64,000 bases of DNA from Pseudeuparius sepicola (taxonomy: Eukaryota > Arthropoda > Insecta > Coleoptera > Anthribidae), in contig OY987298.1 in assembly GCA_963920635.1 (NCBI GenBank), positions 110,598,035 to 110,662,034 of the forward strand. The letters run 5' to 3'. A program made the position numbers and the translations under genes. The notes beneath the pieces are model-generated. The model was not told the origin of the DNA. It made no database searches and saw only the letters and a program-made list of their open reading frames with translations. Positions 33,863-45,240 of the stretch are shown in pieces (position 1 is the first letter of the stretch; each line of letters opens with the position of its first letter).

Positions 33863-36800
33863 CTCGACTTAGCCAAAAGGCATTCGCACTCCCTCTACGG
33901 GGAACATTCACTCAGATCCCGGGCATCCCGGATACCAAAAGGATCTGGCTCGGACGAGACCCTTGCCATGTTATCGGGCCCTAGGTGACATTGATGTTCT
34001 TGGACGATCCTGCATTCCCCATGAATTTCCTGACGGTTCGGGCTGTCGCAAGTAGTACCGCTTTCTGCATGGACCTGTAAAGACTATCAGTTAGATTCAG
34101 CTCCTTGATGTTTCTCAGCAAACTTTTTGGTATAACACCAGTTGTTGACATGATGATTGGAATCGTCTGGACGTTCTCCATTTCCCATTGCCTTCTAATT
34201 CGTTCTTCTAAGTCTCTGTACTTCGCGATCTTCTCGACTTGCTTCACACGCAGGTTGTTGTTGTTCGGGATGGCCACATCAATCAGAGTTGTCTTCCTAG
34301 AAATTTTATCAACTATTATAAGGTCCGGTCTGTTATGGGCAACTCGTTGATCAGTCAGAACTGTACGATCCCAGTACATCTTGTAGTTGCTGTTCTCAAG
34401 AACAGGCTCAGGTGTGTAGTTGTAATATGGGACCCTTTCTGTCTGCACAAGCAGCAGCTTTTCCGCCAGTTCCCGGTGCAAGATCTTGGCAACCGAATCG
34501 TGTCGTTCCTTATATTCCGTTGATGCGAACATCTGACATCCTCCTGTTATGTGCTGGATTGTTTCTGAAGTTGGGCACCCGTATCTGCATCTGTCATCCA
34601 CTACCGATGCATCTCCTACAATGAATTTTAGGTAGTTGCGAGTTGGTATAACCTGATCTTGTATGGCCAGTAGGAAGCCTTCCGTCTCGGGGAACATTCG
34701 TCCCGAGGTCAGCCAATAGTTCGACGCTAACTTGTCGACATGTTCCTGGTTAACCTCATTAGGATGTCTCCCGTGCAGCGGCTTCCCCAACCACCTCTGT
34801 AGTTTATCGTTGTCGGTTCGGTGGTGATTTTGACGCTCGTGTTCCGTCAGACGTAGCGGTGTTGAGACGTCTGCTCCGCATATAGCCCTATGTAGTGTGG
34901 AGCTGTTGGCCTGCCTGTAGAAATAATTACGCAGATTTAATATTTGTTGGTCCAATTGCTTGCTGAGATCTGCCAATCCTCTTCCTCCTAGTTGACGTGG
35001 CAGAGTTGTTCTTTCTACGGCACTACGGGGATGATGTTTATGAGCTTTTGTCAGTAGTGTCCTAACTTTTCGTTGCAGGTTGTTGATGTCCGTGTTGGTC
35101 CAATTCACTATTCCGAACGAATAGCTGAGTACAGAGCACGCATACGTGTTCAGGGCCTTAAACAAATTCCTGCTGTTAAGATCAGTTCGCACTACTTGTC
35201 TTACTCTCTTGATGAATTCATTCGTTAAATCAGTCTTCATTGTTCGATGGTCTATCCTTTGAGCTTGTTTCATCCCGAGATACTTGTATGTATCTCCCTT
35301 GCTCATTGCTTCGATCTCCTGGCCGTCCTGCATCTCGTGTGCGCTTTGTTCGAGCTTTCCCCGGATGATATTAAGGGTGCGGCACTTGTCCAGTCCAAAC
35401 AGCATTCCGATGTCCCTGGAGAACTCCTCTACAATTTTAAGCATTTGCGTTAGTTGGTTTTTGGTTGCGGCGATCAGTTTTAAATCATCCATATATAATA
35501 GGTGATTCAACTTGATCGCTTCTGCGTTGTTGCTTTTGATAGCGAAGCCATATTTTGTAGAGTTCAACCGATGTGATAGAGGGTTCATCGCCATGCAGAA
35601 CCACAGTGGACTGAGTGAATCTCCTTGGAAAATCCCTCTTCGGATGTTGATTGTGTCGGTCTCGATGTTACTGTCTGCGGTTCTGAGTTGTATCTTAGTG
35701 CGCCAGGTTGTCATAACGTGTTCTAAAAAGGAAACTGTATGATGATCTATTTTATACAGCTTTAAGATACCTGTGAGCCAGTCGTGAGGTACGGAATCAA
35801 ATGCTTTTTTGTAGTCCACATAAGCCATGTGGAGGTTTCGTTGCTTGGAATGAGCCTGGTTGCAGATGACAGAGTCTATGATGAGTTGCTCTTTGCATCC
35901 CATTGCGCCCTTCGAGCAGCCCTTCTGCTGCATTGCAATGATGTTGTTCCGCTCGCAGTGAGCATATATTCGCTGCGTAAGGCAAGATGTGATTATCTTG
36001 TAAAGCGTAGGCAAGCAGGTTATTGGGCGGTACTTGGCAGGGTTATCCGTATTCCGCTGGTCTTTTGGTAACAGGTAAGTTGCACCCTGTGTAAGAAACA
36101 ATGGCATTTTCAGAGGATCGAGCAAGACTTCATTAATTAAGGTAGTTATTTGTTCATGCGTGCACCACAACTTCTTAATCCAATAATTTTGGAGCTGATC
36201 TGGACCTGGTGCCTTCCAGTTGTGGGAATTCTTGATGACATCGGAGACCTCAGCGGTTGTGAATTGCTCGTGTTGCATCTGGCTATAGTTCCGGCCCATC
36301 TCGCGTTCTTCGCTGATCCAGCTTGCACTGACATTGTATGGACCTGGTGTGGCAAGTTGATTTCTCCAGAAACCGTCGACCTGTTCTCTGCTAGGGTAAC
36401 TCGCATTTGTGGCATCGGCGCTAGAATTAAAAGCACGGTAGAAACCCTTTTCTGATCGTTCAAAGAGTTTATTGTCTCGTTTCCTGTTGTTACTAGCCTT
36501 GTATCTCCTCAGACGCCCTGCGAAAACAGAAAGTTTTTGTTTTAATGTGTCAAGACATTGTTGAGCAGTGATGTTCGCGGGGTCATGCCGAGAATGCATT
36601 TGGGTGCGGCTCATTACTGCCTGCACCGCCCTCTGGATCCTTCTAGTTCTAACTCCTCTGATATATTCCGTCACTTGTCCTATGTCTTTACGGAGACTCT
36701 CGATCTTCCGATTTAGTCGCATTTCCCATTGAGCCATTCGTGGTTCTGGTCTTGCACGATTCAACTCTTGGGCCGTTCGGATCTTGGCACCCATTACAGT

Positions 36801-37625
36801 GATGACTGCCGTTGCGGCACAGTAGATTAACATGTGCATACGTTCTAATGTTGGTGTCACTGAAACATAGCTTGGTAAAATTCTTGTGTTCATAAGATCG
36901 AGCACGATCGCAAGTTTCCTGGAAGAATTTAATCTTGGTAGCGGTGGCCTGCTAAGTGGGTCTGTGCCTTCGTATCGCAATACTGCCTGTCTCATATGTG
37001 TGTCCAAGCCTTCAAAATGTTCTTCGTTAACCCGTTCCAGACTCTCGGTTGTTGGTTCTACCGTTTCGGCTTCTAGTTGTTGTCCAGGCTCTTGAAGTTC
37101 CCCATTGTTGTTGTTGTCATCTATGTCTATGTGTTCGCCGTGGATCTCTAGCTCAACTTCCCGTTTGATAGCGTTAAGTCGCGTTTCTGGAATTTGGTTA
37201 TTTCTTAGAATAGTTCGATACTGATCTGACACTCTTTGTTCAGACACTTGCATGTGTGGAAACTCCCTGCAGAACTCGGCATGCAGTTGTTGTCGGTAGC
37301 CGATAATCTCTTGTCCTAAGTTTGTCACCCTGTAGAAAATACGCATAATCGATTCATTCATGGACACAGTCCATTTCATGCGTCGTCGTTGTAATCCCGC
37401 CTTTGTGAACGCTGGCTGAAGTTCCCGCGCAGCACCTTCGGTGGGTGGAACCCTAGTTCTCGTTTGGCTCCCATGTTGTAGATGTTCGTGTTGTTGTTGG
37501 GCTGTAGCTGTTTGTGCAACAGGGGCCCGCCTCATCAGCGCCCTGTCACCGACGTCCCGCTCGCTGTCATGCCCAGCGCCGGCTCCAGACATGCCCTGGC
37601 GATCCCCAGGCAGCGGCCCTATGAC
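33863..37625 (-). mobile_element. R4-clade (Dong-like) non-LTR retrotransposon, near full length
   Basis: A single-ORF LINE in minus orientation, 3.76 kb, flanked on both sides by ATT/TAA microsatellite (33851-33862 and 37627-37651). Dong elements are known to insert in TAA repeats, which fits. The 3' UTR (33863-33980) is shared with copy 1. The intact ORF and high similarity between the copies suggest recent activity. Confidence 0.9.
33981..37592 (-). CDS. R4/Dong-like ORF: Myb, RT, zinc knuckle, restriction-like endonuclease
   Basis: 1203 codons without a stop. Order of domains: low-complexity start (1-70); Myb/SANT-like DNA-binding stretch at about 73-130 ('KWTVSMNESIMRIFYR'); a helical linker; reverse transcriptase at about 455-790 with 'KAPGPDQL', 'YVDYKKAFDSVPHDWL' (591-606), 'GIFQGDSLSPLWF' and catalytic YMDD (700-703); a CCHC knuckle (C1002, C1006, H1014, C1019); and a restriction-like endonuclease with RPD (1088-1090) and D1105 in 'TTLIDVAIP'. 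The protein nicks its target and primes cDNA on it (target-primed reverse transcription). Clade assignment rests on YMDD-LKL, single ORF, C-terminal endonuclease and TAA-repeat target. All catalytic residues I can check are present, so it may be functional. Confidence 0.93.
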   Translation of the reverse strand: MSGAGAGHDSERDVGDRALMRRAPVAQTATAQQQHEHLQHGSQTRTRVPPTEGAARELQPAFTKAGLQRRRMKWTVSMNESIMRIFYRVTNLGQEIIGYRQQLHAEFCREFPHMQVSEQRVSDQYRTILRNNQIPETRLNAIKREVELEIHGEHIDIDDNNNNGELQEPGQQLEAETVEPTTESLERVNEEHFEGLDTHMRQAVLRYEGTDPLSRPPLPRLNSSRKLAIVLDLMNTRILPSYVSVTPTLERMHMLIYCAATAVITVMGAKIRTAQELNRARPEPRMAQWEMRLNRKIESLRKDIGQVTEYIRGVRTRRIQRAVQAVMSRTQMHSRHDPANITAQQCLDTLKQKLSVFAGRLRRYKASNNRKRDNKLFERSEKGFYRAFNSSADATNASYPSREQVDGFWRNQLATPGPYNVSASWISEEREMGRNYSQMQHEQFTTAEVSDVIKNSHNWKAPGPDQLQNYWIKKLWCTHEQITTLINEVLLDPLKMPLFLTQGATYLLPKDQRNTDNPAKYRPITCLPTLYKIITSCLTQRIYAHCERNNIIAMQQKGCSKGAMGCKEQLIIDSVICNQAHSKQRNLHMAYVDYKKAFDSVPHDWLTGILKLYKIDHHTVSFLEHVMTTWRTKIQLRTADSNIETDTINIRRGIFQGDSLSPLWFCMAMNPLSHRLNSTKYGFAIKSNNAEAIKLNHLLYMDDLKLIAATKNQLTQMLKIVEEFSRDIGMLFGLDKCRTLNIIRGKLEQSAHEMQDGQEIEAMSKGDTYKYLGMKQAQRIDHRTMKTDLTNEFIKRVRQVVRTDLNSRNLFKALNTYACSVLSYSFGIVNWTNTDINNLQRKVRTLLTKAHKHHPRSAVERTTLPRQLGGRGLADLSKQLDQQILNLRNYFYRQANSSTLHRAICGADVSTPLRLTEHERQNHHRTDNDKLQRWLGKPLHGRHPNEVNQEHVDKLASNYWLTSGRMFPETEGFLLAIQDQVIPTRNYLKFIVGDASVVDDRCRYGCPTSETIQHITGGCQMFASTEYKERHDSVAKILHRELAEKLLLVQTERVPYYNYTPEPVLENSNYKMYWDRTVLTDQRVAHNRPDLIIVDKISRKTTLIDVAIPNNNNLRVKQVEKIAKYRDLEERIRRQWEMENVQTIPIIMSTTGVIPKSLLRNIKELNLTDSLYRSMQKAVLLATARTVRKFMGNAGSSKNINVT

Positions 37626-37650
37626 AATATTATTATTTATTATTATTATT

Positions 37651-38310
37651 AAAGGTGTTAAAAGAGAACGACGTATTGCTGAATGACAGTAAATGCATTT
37701 TGTCCATACTCTGTCATCGGTAGGAATAAGGCTTTAGAAGGACATCTACAGACCACAAGGAATTTTAGAGTACCAGGAACAATAGATGAAGTACATAGTT
37801 TCCTAGGTTTGATAAATTTCATAGGTAAAGACTAAAGTTGGGGAAATACGCAAAAATAAAAAGTGGTGGGGCCGAGAACAAGAGAAAGCATTTCACCAGC
37901 TAAAACATGATCTTGCTAATATTTTTGTTTTATGATATCAAAGATAGGACACAAGTAATAGCCGATGGAAGTCCAGTGGCTTTTGGAGCAGTACTGGTCC
38001 AGATAGACACAAACGGCCCAAAGGTCATTGCTCAAGGTAACAAAAGTCTCACAGACTGCGGAAAACGATACAGTCAAACTGAGAAAGTGGCTTTAGCCCT
38101 AGTATGGGCAGTCGAGCATTTCAGCATCTATCTGTATGGAAAAATAACTTTGAACTTGTCACGGACCATAAACCCTTAGAAACAATTTTTAAACCAAGAT
38201 CGCGTCCCTGTGCCTGGATAGAACTACAGGCCTTAAATTTACGGGTGTATACGGGCCGGGGAAATTCATCATTGCTGGTTCACTATCCCGATTGTGTAAA
38301 TTAGAGCCGA
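37651..38310 (+). pseudogene. Gypsy RT thumb and RNase H remnant
   Basis: Resumes the gypsy RT interrupted at 32576: 'KVLKENDVLLNDSKC', then 'EVHSFLGLINFIG'. RNase H follows: 'TQVIADGSPVAFGAVLVQ' (catalytic Asp), 'SQTEKVALALVWAVEHF' (catalytic Glu region) and, after a frameshift near 38130, 'FELVTDHKPLETIF' (catalytic Asp) to 'HYPDCVN' and a stop. Several stops and frameshifts. Confidence 0.9.
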
Positions 38311-38419
38311 AACAACCTTTCGAGATACATGACCAAGTAAACCAGATCCAATGGCCAATGGCCAATGGCGGTAACAATAAAAGAGATTGAAGAAGCCTCT
38401 CGCAATGATGATTGAGTCA

Positions 38420-40395
38420 TTAAAACGTTGTAAATTATTTCACGAAGAGTTCTGCTTCTGCGAGTACATTTTACTCAGAGGCAACAGGATTGTAGTTCCA
38501 GGAAAATTACGAGAAAGAGTGACGAGCAAGCATAAAAATGGTGAAATCATGTAAAGGGTACATTCTAGTCTCAAATCATAGTACGTCACACCCGATGAAA
38601 CCAAGGCCTACTATAAAGACAGGCCCTGGCGCACAAAAATCACGTGACCATCTTAGTCAGACGTTACATGTCATTTGTCACATAACTGAAAGCGGCAGCT
38701 TGGGTTTTGAGAAGTTTTCAATGTTTAAAGTGTTTTTAAACGTCTTAGTTTATATTTTAGAAACAAGTTTGTGTCTAGTGCGCGTGTGTCCTGGCGGAGG
38801 GGAACCGCCCAGGTGATATTATGGCCTCTCGGTGTCTGGGTGGGAGTTGTGCTGTCCAAGAGTATTGGTGCCGCTCGCACAGACGCGACGCGACGCGTGA
38901 GCGCTGTAAGGGGACTTCGCCCCCGAACCACAGAATAGGGAACCGGGAATGGACTATTATGGACATGGGACAGTATTGGACAATGGAGCCTGAGACACAG
39001 AGGGGTGGACTGCTTACGGGAGATCCCCGAGTTTAGACGGTCCGGGTGGCTGGAAGCCGTTTCCGTTGACCACGTTCGGGTTTGTGTATTTATTGTATTC
39101 ACCATTCACCTTGTGCGAAATAAATCAGTGTTGTAACGTACTCGAGGATTTTTGTTGTCGACCTACGCCCTGATATGGTCTTTCACGCTGCCGATCAACT
39201 GAGACCTCGTCAATACTTACAGTATACCTATGAGGTTAGTTTTCATTTTTAGGTATTTCGTAAAAAATAACCTAAATACCAAATATTGGGTCTGTTTATA
39301 TTATATTTATATATTACAAAAGCCAGGAAGAAAGTGTCGCCATAACAAACATTTGTTTTGCCTCGGGATGAAAATTTCCGCCAAAAATGGATTCGTAAAA
39401 TCCCAACTGAGATTTAATTTCTAAAAAAACCCTTAAGTATGTGTGGCTAACATTTTCAAGAAAGTGAAACAACAATTAAAGTGGACAAATGTGTTGTGGG
39501 AGGAAAATACCTATAGAGAATATCACCTAAGCCCTAAGCTAAAGGAAGGTGATATCCCAACAATTTTTGAGAATGTGCCAAAATATTGCGAGTGCAGTGC
39601 CGTTTAACTCTCAGCCTAAAACAGCTGAGGCAGGTTGAAAATTTTGAAAAAACAATTAGAGAAAGCTGGATGCACAAATCCAATAATGTAATAGATGGAA
39701 GAAAACTTGCCAAATTGTTATGAAATTTGTTTTTTCTACTTACCTCCAAAAATGCCTTTCATTATATAGAACTAAGTTGGTCACGTGACTACGCGATTAT
39801 GCGTTAGCGCCGTGGCCTGTCTTTATCGTTGGCCTCGCGATGAAACGAAAGGAAACGCCCACGGCACCCTGGATAGACGTAGTTATGGATTTCATGGGAC
39901 CATTGCCTAGCGGAGATCATTTTTTCGTTATAATTAATTATTTCAGCTATATAGGGAAATAAAAATAATGATTGTCAAAACCTCCAAAACATCCATAAAT
40001 GTGGTGAAAGAGATTTTTTCTAGACTCAGTTTCCCTGTTTCTGTCACATGTGATATCGGACCTCAATTCATCAGTGAAGAGATGAAGGCATTTTGTTCGG
40101 AAAATGGTACAAAGATATACCACACCATACCATACTGGCCTCAAATGAATGGCGATGTCAAGAGGCAAAACCGCTATATTCTCAAGAGACTTAAAATAAG
40201 CAGACCTTAAAACAAGACTGGAAGCAGGAACTCCTAGATTTCCAAACAATGTATAACAGCACCCCACATACAGTAACAGGAAAGACCCTGCGGACTTTTA
40301 TTTCGCCGTCGATTCAGGAACAAGATATCAAGTTATGCAGGCATAGAATATAGGATAACAGATGAAGAAACGGTGGAAAGAATTGAAGTAGGCTA
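38420..40395 (+). pseudogene. Gypsy integrase remnant, split by a transposon
   Basis: N-terminal residues before 38601 ('LRGNRIVVPGKLRERV', 'CKGYILVSNHSTSHPMK') continue exactly in frame at 39847 after the 1236-bp insertion. The core has 'WIDVVMDFMGPLPSG' (first catalytic Asp), 'VTCDIGPQFISEE' (second Asp) and 'PYWPQMNGDVKRQNR', where the catalytic Glu position normally reads NGE; here it is Asp. Stops follow near 39960 and 40209. Decays by 40395. Confidence 0.85.
38602..39837 (+). mobile_element. 1.24-kb non-autonomous TIR element, copy B
   Basis: Same family as 8820-10040. Ends 'caaggcctactataaagaca' and inverted 'cgaggccaacgataaagaca'. An exact 9-bp target duplication cgatgaaac lies at 38593-38601 and 39838-39846, verified because removing the element and one duplicate restores the gypsy integrase frame. 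No transposase. Confidence 0.93.
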
Positions 40396-40429
40396 ACAAA
40401 TCAGCTGTTTCAGGAGTGATGGTGATTAT

Positions 40430-40712
40430 TTCCTGTCTTGAGGCACATTTTGCCGATTTGAACGCAAATGAGTGATTTTATCATTATGAAACAAAAGTAT
40501 ATTTAGTTGCACTAGAATTATAACCAAACTCAAAAAAACACCAAAAGGAGAATCGTAAAAAGTATCGAGCAAATGAACGATCCAAAAACAGCGCAAGTGG
40601 TGCTCTGAGATACGTAGAAATTGAGATCTTCAGCTAATTTTTCATTCCAAAAAGCAGTAGTGCCAAATTTCAGTTCAGCAGCTTGATTATTATGGTAGAT
40701 ATAATAGCCTTA
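40430..40712 (-). repeat. Interspersed repeat, copy 2
   Basis: Reverse complement is colinear with 19870-20225 (shared 'gctgctgaactg', 'ttgcgctgtttttgga', 'catttgcgttcaaat'). Confidence 0.65.
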
Positions 40713-41506
40713 ACTAAATTAAATTAAAAAGTAAGTTCCTTCTCTTAAACATACAACATATATTATGTATAAGACATATTCCATTCCCAATGAATCAATG
40801 TAGGTTGTTATAGAAGTAATTAATTACAAATTGATTGAGCTAAAATAATTATTACAATTTATACGATTTTCAAATAATATTTCAAACTAGAGAACATTGA
40901 ATGTTATAAACGAATTTGATTATTACCCCTTGTGCGTAGTTGATATTTAGCTTATTTTTTGTGTAATTTTAGTAAAAACAAATACGAAGATCAAACTTTT
41001 CCTGCACACCTGTGATTTAAAATAATCCAGCATTTTTTTCCCGAATATTTTTGACTTTTTTAAATCTGTGGGAAAACCCGTGGAGGTATTTTGCTGAAAT
41101 TTGGTGTAGATTACCCGCTAAGTGTGAGTTTACACTGAAAGTTTGAGCTCCTGTTCTCGCTATAGTGACAAGGGGGTTGAAGTAGACATTTCATTTAAAA
41201 AGAATGCTACGCCAATGAAAAAAATTCTCTGCACAATTTTATTCTACGATTTGTACGTGACAGGCAAGGTTGAAATAAAATGAAAACAAAATGAAACCGA
41301 GCCAGAAATTATTAAACCCAACAGTAAAACAAATAAAATATCAAGAGTATATAATAACTTATGTTATTGGGTAACCTCCTTTAAGGGTCTCAATTTCGGC
41401 AGATGACCTCGGGGCCAACAATTTTAGTAAGAAAATCATCATAATTTGGTGGAAAGAATTCCTGGTAGAGCCATGTCTATAGAATATACAGGGATGCAGT
41501 GAAAGC
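40713..41506. other. Intron, nothing recognised
   Basis: AT-rich sequence with no gene or repeat I can support. Confidence 0.4.
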
Positions 41507-41955
41507 TTAGAGAAATAACCAAGGATGGAGGGAGCAACTGGATCAAAATACACACGTTTGTAGTCAACCAACATCTAACGGAAATTTACCAAAGTAAACA
41601 AACATTACGCCCGTGTGTACAAAGTTTACCTGTGATAGGTTATGTCGTGAGAAATATCAATTTAGCCACACATCACACATATTCTGCGTCCCATTGTATG
41701 CAAAAACAGTCACTATATCTTAAATACTAATAAATAAACAAAAAAAAATAAAACAAGAAAAATACATTCGTAAACAATCGGAAATTGTTACATACAAGAA
41801 ACTAATAGCTACATTTGTTAATTTAGCGTTATTAAACCCCTCTATTTTGAAATGAAATCCTGTAAACAAAGGAGTGCGTGGCATCACTCAAAACGATGTT
41901 GGCTCTGTTTATTTCTTGTTCTTACTCCTCTATCCTTGGTTATTTCTCTAAAAGT
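41507..41955. mobile_element. About 450-bp MITE
   Basis: Left 'cttagagaaataaccaagga' is inverted at the right end ('ttttagagaaataaccaagg'), about 28 bp with two mismatches. The interior is AT-rich. Confidence 0.6.
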
Positions 41956-42406
41956 GAAGGTCATATAAAATACTCAGAATGGTCACTTCTCACATCAGAT
42001 CGTTGAAGTTGTACTCAGTAATATCTAAGGACTAATACTCGTAGGTGAAGAAAATAAAATTTTTAAATTAATTAAAGGAGTAAAAATACATATTACTACT
42101 AATAAATGAAAAAAACAACCTGTTATCAAGTAAGAATCTGAGGAATGGATAATATATTAGGAATTTCATTATGGACAAATCATTCTGACAATGCATTCAA
42201 GAAGGAAGTGGCTAAGAAAACATTCTAAAAATCGAGCCAGCAAAGAACAATATACATTGTCCACTGACGCGCTCAATAATAAGGCTATAGCTAAAACCAA
42301 TCAATGTCGTGTCCGGCAATCACTTCAAAAAATACCTATGTTGTTTTGCATTTGAATATTTGCCACTGCCTTTGCGATATCTAGATTTCATGTAGGACCT
42401 ACTCAC

Positions 42407-42623
42407 ATAATCCTCGCTAGATCACCGTAGGTGCAGTGTGCGGCGGTGAGCACGTGCTGTGGCCCCACCAGGGATCCACCACATCGGAAGGTCTGGTCAC
42501 CAGTATCTGGATCCACGTATCCCAGACGCGCCATCCAGGGGAACTGGCCCATCGAGGCCACATCGCCACCGATGATTCTATCCACAGCCTTCACGTTTCC
42601 GCATACGTCCGATAGGCGGTAGT
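42407..42623 (-). CDS. Serine protease exon 3 (activation site and catalytic His)
   Basis: A 217-bp exon with minus-strand acceptor tctttcag (before 42623) and donor GTGAGT (after 42407). It encodes the end of the pro-region 'YRLSDVCGNVKAVD', whose Cys normally bridges to the catalytic domain, the activation site R|IIGG, 'FPWMARLGY', 'CGGSLVGPQHVLTAAHC' with the catalytic His, and 'TYGDLARI'. Cleavage after Arg would release the mature chain. Phases: two bases in, two bases out, both fitting neighbours. The pro-region Cys spacing is as in CLIP-type proteases, but no CLIP domain exon was found. Confidence 0.95.
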
Positions 42624-45087
42624 CTGAAAGAAGATACCTAAGCGTTTAAATAAGTAGGCTCTGGATGTAATAATAGTACCTACGAATCGTAGCTCTTAAA
42701 AGTATCCGTAAACCAAACTTCACCCGATGGGGTCGATATTTATAATAATCGTCTCGACAATAAACAACTAACTTTCCGTTCTGACTTGTTCGATTTAATT
42801 TAGCAAGTAGGGCTCCTGGTAAAGTCACCAAGAACCCTAAATTTCAATTTTATGTTTTGGCTTCATTAAGAGCAATAAACAAGGTAGCCAATTCTTGGAA
42901 CATTAAACCCCTTACCTACGTGATGCGCACAAAAGGGGGTATTTTTTGTTTACTGTATTGGTCCATTGCAGATTCTTAAAATAGTTCCAGAATTTCGAAA
43001 AAATTCGCTGTTCCCTATTTATATACACTCTCTAAAAGTAATTATTTACAAAAAAATACTGAAATAATCTTAGATCTAGTCTACATTTATAACTATAAAA
43101 ATCCATAAAATCTTTATTTATGGAGATATTCGCTTGAACTACTCACGATACTTACTAAAACTAAAAAAGCAAAATAAGAATATTAAAGGCATCTGACCAG
43201 CCAAGTGTGCTATGGAATTGTCTCAAAACAGTTGAATGGCCAATAGGTGTAGGTGTTCATAGATTCAATAAAAACATATAAAAGATGTTTTTGGTTGTGC
43301 CATTTGAAATTGCTGCATTTTTTTAAACTTTATACGGGACAAGAGCACCCTAAAACCTTAACAGGTGATAGTGAGCCAAATGAGGGCAAAGTTGCGTCTT
43401 TTTTAAATTAGACTTTATTTTTTCTGGCGTCGTTTGCAAAATATTATAAAACAAATTAAACTTTCCCTTGCGACTTGTTCTTCTCTACATTATGGTATCT
43501 TTAAGTTTCGGGCCATTATATTTCGTTCTTGAGATAGGTGAATCATCTTTTTTTTTAAATACGGACCTGGGCTTTTTATCGCACATATGGAAATGAGTCC
43601 ATGTCATGACTGCAACGATGTGTGACACAAATATTTTTTCTCGTTTTGGTCACCAAAATGCATATAATATTAAACATAAAAAAATTAAATACGGTCCGGC
43701 AATGTATTTTTTTGTGCAGTTGCTTTTAACACTAAGTAACTGTTTCCTTTTGTTATACTAAAAGCAACTCAATTCCTTATTTTTATTTTTTTTTAATATT
43801 ATTTTTAGTTAGTTGGGTGCACCTAGTTAAGACCTTCTTCACACTCCACAATTAATTTTTTAGATGACTATCCAGGCCCGGATCTAGGGGAGGGGGGGGG
43901 GGCACGACGTGATTACATTAAGTAGTATTTTGGGGTAATAAACTATCCATTTTTTTTAGTTTAGCACAAACAACGTAATGGAATGAAAAAATATACTGAA
44001 ATGAATAAAAGCAAAATTTGTTTTCTTTAGTGAGGGAATCGATAAATGGAAAATAACTGCTTAATCCAGCTATGAAAAGCGAAATTTTATATTAAAATGT
44101 ACTGCCAAAAATAGAGTAACAATCTCATATTATAAAAGTTATGGCCTAGTTAATATAATTTTACGTGCTTAGGCTCAATATCAACTTTGACAACCTGCAG
44201 AATGGAACTCCCTGTATATTTTTTATTAAAATTTGGTATATGAAGGTTGTGGGGAGTTATGATTAACGCGGTGGGGTCAGATTTTAAATAAAAAAATCGC
44301 TAAATGGTTTTCGTGAAAATCGGGGTTATAAAAAAAATCGCAGCCGGTTTTGAAGGCCTTTCAAGCAAAAAAAGTTTAGGCAATTATTTCCAAAAATGAA
44401 GATTATATGGATTTGTTTAGTTTTAAAGTTGGACACCCATATATATATATATATAGCAGCTGTCCACATGTTAAGTCAAATAACAATTATTGAGCAAGCA
44501 CACACTGAAAATTTTGTCCTTGAAGCGACTTCATGAGTTAATTCATGAAGATATTGTCAATGTACAACAGTCTATAAAAGTATCGCGTTTAGATGATAGG
44601 AGTCATGGCACAACAAAAAAAAAAGATTTTTTTAGACTATTTATCAAAAAATAAAAAAATTATAATTGTCGGAATTTTTGTCTGATAGAGGTAAAAGGTA
44701 AAATGAAATTCGAAGCAACTTTTTCAAACAACTAAAAATATTTTGGCTATTTATTTAATTAAAAGTAATCTTTGACAGGTATGTCAAATAACTTTAATGG
44801 TCTCGTTCCGAATCTTTTTGGAAGCAGAGATCACCGAACAAGAGTAGTTTCTTCTTAGCTCAAAAATAAAAAACCCATATGGTTCCAACTTTTCGAAGGC
44901 ACTTAAAAAGAATTAGTATTCTACAGTTGTTCATCTGGTCCTGGATATACACCAGTCAAGGAATTGAGAAACCTCATCAAGATGTTTAAAATCGATTGCA
45001 AATTTTCACAGACACAAAACTAAAAAGCAGAAAATAAAAAAAAATAAAAAAAATTGATAGTTGAGAAGAATGTCCATTATAGGAAGT
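42624..45087. other. Intron with scattered repeat fragments
   Basis: No exon seen. At 43877-43905 'ccaggcccggatctagggga' plus a G-run looks like a single hAT-type end without partner. At 44210-44430 lies a diverged relative of 49614-49830 (shared 'ccctgtat', 'aaaaaatcgc', 'agccggttttg' type words). A short (TA)n is at 44438-44456. Confidence 0.4.
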
Positions 45088-45240
45088 TATTAATATGAAG
45101 TAATAAAGAAACTTAAGTCTTTATTATCCTATAAAACTTTACTTTTTTTGGATTACCGGTTTCGCAAACTCAATTGTTTTGCATCAGATCCTCTAAGTTA
45201 AGAAACGATAGGAAAAGCTACACTGATATACTGTATAATA
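45088..45240 (+). repeat. Left copy of an inverted pair with hammerhead-like core
   Basis: Inverse of 47330-47515: shared 'aagaaacttaagtctttatt', 'aaaactttacttttttgga', 'accggtttc' and 'ggaaaagctaca'. On the minus strand it reads CTGATGC (45181-45187), a CAAA...TTTG stem, then CGAAACCGGT, a decayed hammerhead with palindromic stem III. Confidence 0.6.

Larger units (their letters stand above)
30784..40395 (+). mobile_element. Broken Ty3/gypsy LTR retrotransposon
   Basis: A plus-strand gypsy element read through its usual order gag, protease, RT, RNase H, integrase, with stops and frameshifts throughout. A possible LTR end '...gtgaattctaca' at about 30932 is followed by 'atggcgacgaggac', a primer-binding-site-like segment. 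It is split by a LINE fragment with two Dong elements (about 32577-37650) and by a 1236-bp TIR element (38602-39837). No matching 3' LTR was found after 40395. Confidence 0.85.

Noticed and set aside
34105..37686. Plus-strand frames of 60-100 codons across the Dong element
   Set aside because: Antisense shadows of the 1203-codon minus-strand ORF, which has recognisable catalytic motifs.
43877..43905. 'ccaggcccggatctagggga' as a hAT element
   Set aside because: Only one possible end is present; no inverted partner or 8-bp duplication found.
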